In this document: positions 62,002-64,000 of the stretch, in pieces | Position numbering within the stretch: position 1 is the stretch's first letter | Layout: the number at the start of each line of letters is the position of its first letter | Assembly (NCBI GenBank): GCA_034667225.1 | Contig: JAXDKG010000004.1 | Span: forward strand, 62,001 to 126,000 | Direction of reading: 5' to 3' | Origin: DATMER01 sp034667225 | Lineage (GTDB): Bacteria > Acidobacteriota > Thermoanaerobaculia > Multivoradales > UBA5704 | Length of the DNA: 64,000 nt | The notes under the pieces: model-generated | Database searches by the model: none | Told to the model about the DNA's origin: nothing | What the model saw: the letters and a program-made list of their open reading frames with translations, nothing else | Program-made: the position numbers and the translations under genes

Positions 62002-62465
62002 GGTTCTGGGACAGCTCGGCTCTGGTCTCCTTGGTTATCTTCGAGCCCGGTACCCTCAGGGTGGCCAGCCTTCTCCCCGTGGATTCCAGAATGGCCCTTT
62101 GGTGGGCAACCCCGGTTGAGTGCTACGGAGCCCTTGCGCGAGCAAACCGGGCAGGCCGGATGGCAGCATCGAGATTCGTGAAGGCAGAGGGCACCCTCCG
62201 TTCTCTGTTCGCTCATGCTGCTGAGATCGAACCTTCCGAGGAGGTACGGGACCTCGCAAGCCAGCTCACCGTGAAGCACCCTCTCCGGGCCGCCGACGCA
62301 CTTCAACTGGCTGCCGCCTTGAACTGGTGCGGAGGCAACACCAGCGGCGAGAGCTTCGTCTGCCTCGACGATCGCCTCCGGGGCGCCGCCGCACTGGAAG
62401 GCTTCCGAGTCCTCCCCTACTCGGAAGAGGTCAACGAGGCTCGCGTCGAGTACGCGGCCTTCTAG
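61998..62465 (+). CDS. PIN-domain toxin (VapC family)
   Basis: 155 residues. PIN acidic residues: Asp5 in RFWDSSALVSL, Glu in ATPVECYGAL, Asp in LRAADALQLAAAL and the Asp pair in FVCLDDRL. It should be an Mg2+-dependent ribonuclease. Translation is coupled to the upstream antitoxin. It differs from the 7296-7676 VapC in length and in its partner type, so the two pairs are not recent duplicates. Confidence 0.88.
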   Translation: MRFWDSSALVSLVIFEPGTLRVASLLPVDSRMALWWATPVECYGALARANRAGRMAASRFVKAEGTLRSLFAHAAEIEPSEEVRDLASQLTVKHPLRAADALQLAAALNWCGGNTSGESFVCLDDRLRGAAALEGFRVLPYSEEVNEARVEYAAF

Positions 62466-62528
62466 CCTCGGCACAGCGGTTGCATTCTTTCTCCAGGTGC
62501 ACTTTTGCGCCCGGACAGGAGGGAAGAC

Positions 62529-63020
62529 ATGCATGCCAAGGCACGGTTGTTCGGCCATCCCATCCATCAGATGTTGATCGTGTTTCCGCTGGGGCTGCTC
62601 GGCACGTCTCTGTTCTTCGACATCCTGCACCTCGCAACAGACGGCGATCATTGGGCCCTCGTGTCCTACTACATGATCGCGGCGGGGATCATCTCGGGGT
62701 TGATCGCGGCGCCTTTCGGGCTCATCGACTGGCTGGCGATCCCCGGCGGCACCCGGGCGAAGCGGATCGGCCTTCTCCATGGCGGCGGAAACGTGGTGGT
62801 CCTGCTGCTCTTCGTCCTGACCTGGTTCTCGCGGCGCGACCTGCCCTCCGCTCCCAGCGGCCTCGAGATCGGTCTCTCGGCGGTGGCGGTCCTCCTGGCG
62901 CTGGTGACCGGCTGGCTGGGCGGCGAGTTGGTCGACCGGCTCGGCGTCGGCGTGGACGAAGGGGCGAATCTGAACGCTCCGAGCTCTCTTTCCGGAGAGC
63001 CCGCGGGGCGGAAGCCGTGA
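62529..63020 (+). CDS. DUF2231 membrane protein
   Basis: 163 residues from ATG 62529 (AGGAGGGA upstream). Four helices; the first part HAKARLFGHPIHQMLIVFPLGLLGTSLFFDIL is the family signature, with a His-Pro-His segment that may bind heme or metal. The later helices include IAAGIISGLIAAPFGLIDWL and VVVLLLFVLTWFS. The C-terminal ~25 residues are soluble. Function unknown; such genes often sit near redox or transport genes. Confidence 0.85.
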   Translation: MHAKARLFGHPIHQMLIVFPLGLLGTSLFFDILHLATDGDHWALVSYYMIAAGIISGLIAAPFGLIDWLAIPGGTRAKRIGLLHGGGNVVVLLLFVLTWFSRRDLPSAPSGLEIGLSAVAVLLALVTGWLGGELVDRLGVGVDEGANLNAPSSLSGEPAGRKP

Positions 63021-63085
63021 AGTGATTTCTTTTCTCATTTCTGCGGCCCAAGGCGACGCGCATCTCCGATATAGTTGTCGCGGAG

Positions 63086-63580
63086 ATGAGCGACGCGAGA
63101 GAGACACCCCCTAAAGAAACATCAGAGACCATGGTCCTGGTGCGGGCGGCGGCCGTCGAGGCGCTGCTCGCCAGCGGCCGCGCCACCTTCACGGAAATCG
63201 ACCTCGAAAAGACCCTCGCCTGGCTGGCCGAGCCCGCCCGGAGTGAGACCCTCCGGGCGCTCCGGCGCAGCGGATGGCTGGAGGCCGATCCGCACGGCTT
63301 CCACCGGCTGACCGATGCGGGCAGGAGGATTCACGACGCCCTCCGCGCCGTGCTTGCCCACGGGGCACAAAACCCGCCGATCCCCGACGGGCTGACGCTG
63401 GAAGAGATCGTCCAAGCCCTCCTGAGCCGCAGCCTGGAGGAGCTCGCCACCGCGGGGCGCGAGGCGCTCGTCCCCATCCTCTCCTCTCCTCCACTTCTCA
63501 CCACCAAGGCCGTCGTCCAGATGGCCGAGACCCACGCCCTGCAGGGCCACCCGGCCCCGCGGCGGAGGTTGAACGGATGA
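63086..63580 (+). CDS. Winged-helix-like protein of unknown function
   Basis: 164 residues. A helical region contains a possible winged helix (LEKTLAWLAEPARSETLRALRRSGWLEADPHGFHRLTDAGRR), where GWLEADPHGFHRLT looks like a wing. The C-terminus is helical with DGLTLEEIVQALLSRSLEEL. The stop overlaps the start of the next gene (ATGA), so the two are made together. The pair could belong to a larger complex continuing past the window. Confidence 0.65.
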   Translation: MSDARETPPKETSETMVLVRAAAVEALLASGRATFTEIDLEKTLAWLAEPARSETLRALRRSGWLEADPHGFHRLTDAGRRIHDALRAVLAHGAQNPPIPDGLTLEEIVQALLSRSLEELATAGREALVPILSSPPLLTTKAVVQMAETHALQGHPAPRRRLNG

Positions 63581-64000
63581 ATCAGGCGATCCGCATCTGC
63601 GCCCGACTGCTGCGCGCAGGGGCTCTTACTCTGATGGACGTGCCCGGGCTCGAGCTCCCCGAGGTCCGCCGCGAAGTCGAGCGCCGGCTCCGTGGAGTCG
63701 GGCTGGTGCTCGCGACCAGCGTCTACTCCGATCACGTGGGCATCCGCCTCGCGCCCGAGGTGGCCGGCGATCCCGCCTTCGAAGCCGCATCCAACCTCGG
63801 CCTGAAGGCCGACGCCTGCGCCCTGCTGGTTGTTCTCTGGGTCCGCCTCGTGCTCCCCCGGAGCCAGACCGGTGAGAGGATGCCCGAGGCCCTCCCCCCT
63901 CAGGTACGGCTGGACACACTCGCCCGCGAGCTCCGCCCGCTGTTGGGGGACCGCCGCCGCATCCGTGACCTCGTGAGCCAGCTCCGGCGGCTGAACTTCC
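63577..64000 (+). CDS. Partial gene, helical/winged-helix protein of unknown function
   Basis: Starts at ATG 63577 overlapping the preceding stop; the frame is open to the end of the window, giving the first 141 residues. The sequence has a helix-strand pattern (ICARLLRAGALTLMDVPGLEL, LRGVGLVLATSVYSDHVGIRL, LLVVLWVRLVLP) and a later basic segment RRRIRDLVSQLRRLNF. It recalls small winged-helix subunits of SMC/condensin-like systems (MukE/ScpB/JetB), but this is only impression. Confidence 0.6.
   Translation, partial: MNQAIRICARLLRAGALTLMDVPGLELPEVRREVERRLRGVGLVLATSVYSDHVGIRLAPEVAGDPAFEAASNLGLKADACALLVVLWVRLVLPRSQTGERMPEALPPQVRLDTLARELRPLLGDRRRIRDLVSQLRRLNF

Overview
The window is GC-rich, gene-dense bacterial chromosome, most likely from a Gram-negative member of the Acidobacteriota. 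The indications are an acidobacterial-type orphan MacB-like permease (ADOP family), large secreted beta-propeller proteins, outer-membrane and TonB-type proteins, and a dprA-topA-trmFO-xerC-hslV-hslU order of housekeeping genes. The phylum is inferred from gene content only; there is no rRNA gene. I saw no tRNA, CRISPR array, integrase-bounded island or transposase gene. Two genes carry apparent one-base frameshifts, which in a draft or metagenome assembly may be sequence errors.

Layout. 1-3.7 kb (minus strand): envelope proteins (a partial MA-clan peptidase/propeller, a CsgG-like protein, a TPR lipoprotein). 3.7-19.5 kb: housekeeping block dprA, topA, trmFO, xerC, hslV, hslU, dapF and a family 2 glycosyltransferase, interrupted by a VapBC pair, a DUF547 protein, two lipoproteins and a large propeller protein. 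19.6-23.2 kb: three regulators (TetR, ArsR, XRE) with recognisable operator or promoter sequence, and an ApbE-like gene. 23.4-27.8 kb: an unusual cassette with a 62-residue secreted CxC-x6-CxC peptide, a 6-bladed propeller, a thioredoxin-like protein and an ADOP permease. 27.9-28.3 kb: about nineteen tandem ~21-bp dyad repeats.

28.3-35.9 kb (minus strand): a nine-gene operon with almost no intergenic space behind a Fur-type box. It encodes Fur, an FTR1-DUF2318 iron permease, two FtsX-like permeases, an ABC ATPase fused to a DtxR-type metal-sensor domain, an outer-membrane barrel, an FMN-binding protein, the flavin transferase ApbE and a His-rich membrane protein. Together these suggest iron uptake coupled to flavin/heme-based reduction outside the cytoplasm. 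36-42.2 kb: citrate synthase and a MacAB/Lol-like exporter (adaptor, ATPase, two permeases). 42.3-47.3 kb: queD, a membrane-anchored CHAT (caspase-like) protein, a CsgG protein and a double-TonB_C protein.

47.4-53.8 kb: two very large repeat proteins (PD40-like and ELWxxDGT repeats) separated by a second tandem-repeat array that belongs to the same family as the array upstream of trmFO at 12 kb. 53.8-58.2 kb: an NAD-dependent epimerase, a candidate structured RNA with a strong terminator, a MITE-like inverted-repeat element and aconitase. 58.3-64 kb: YqgE, NUDIX, holin-like, endonuclease III, SDR, cytochrome c lipoprotein, a second PIN toxin-antitoxin pair, a DUF2231 membrane protein and two small genes at the right edge, the last cut by the window.

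The most promising candidates for an undescribed system are the secreted-peptide cassette (23.4-27.8 kb), the Fur/FTR1/ABC-DtxR/ApbE operon, and the three arrays of ~21-bp dyad-symmetric repeats.
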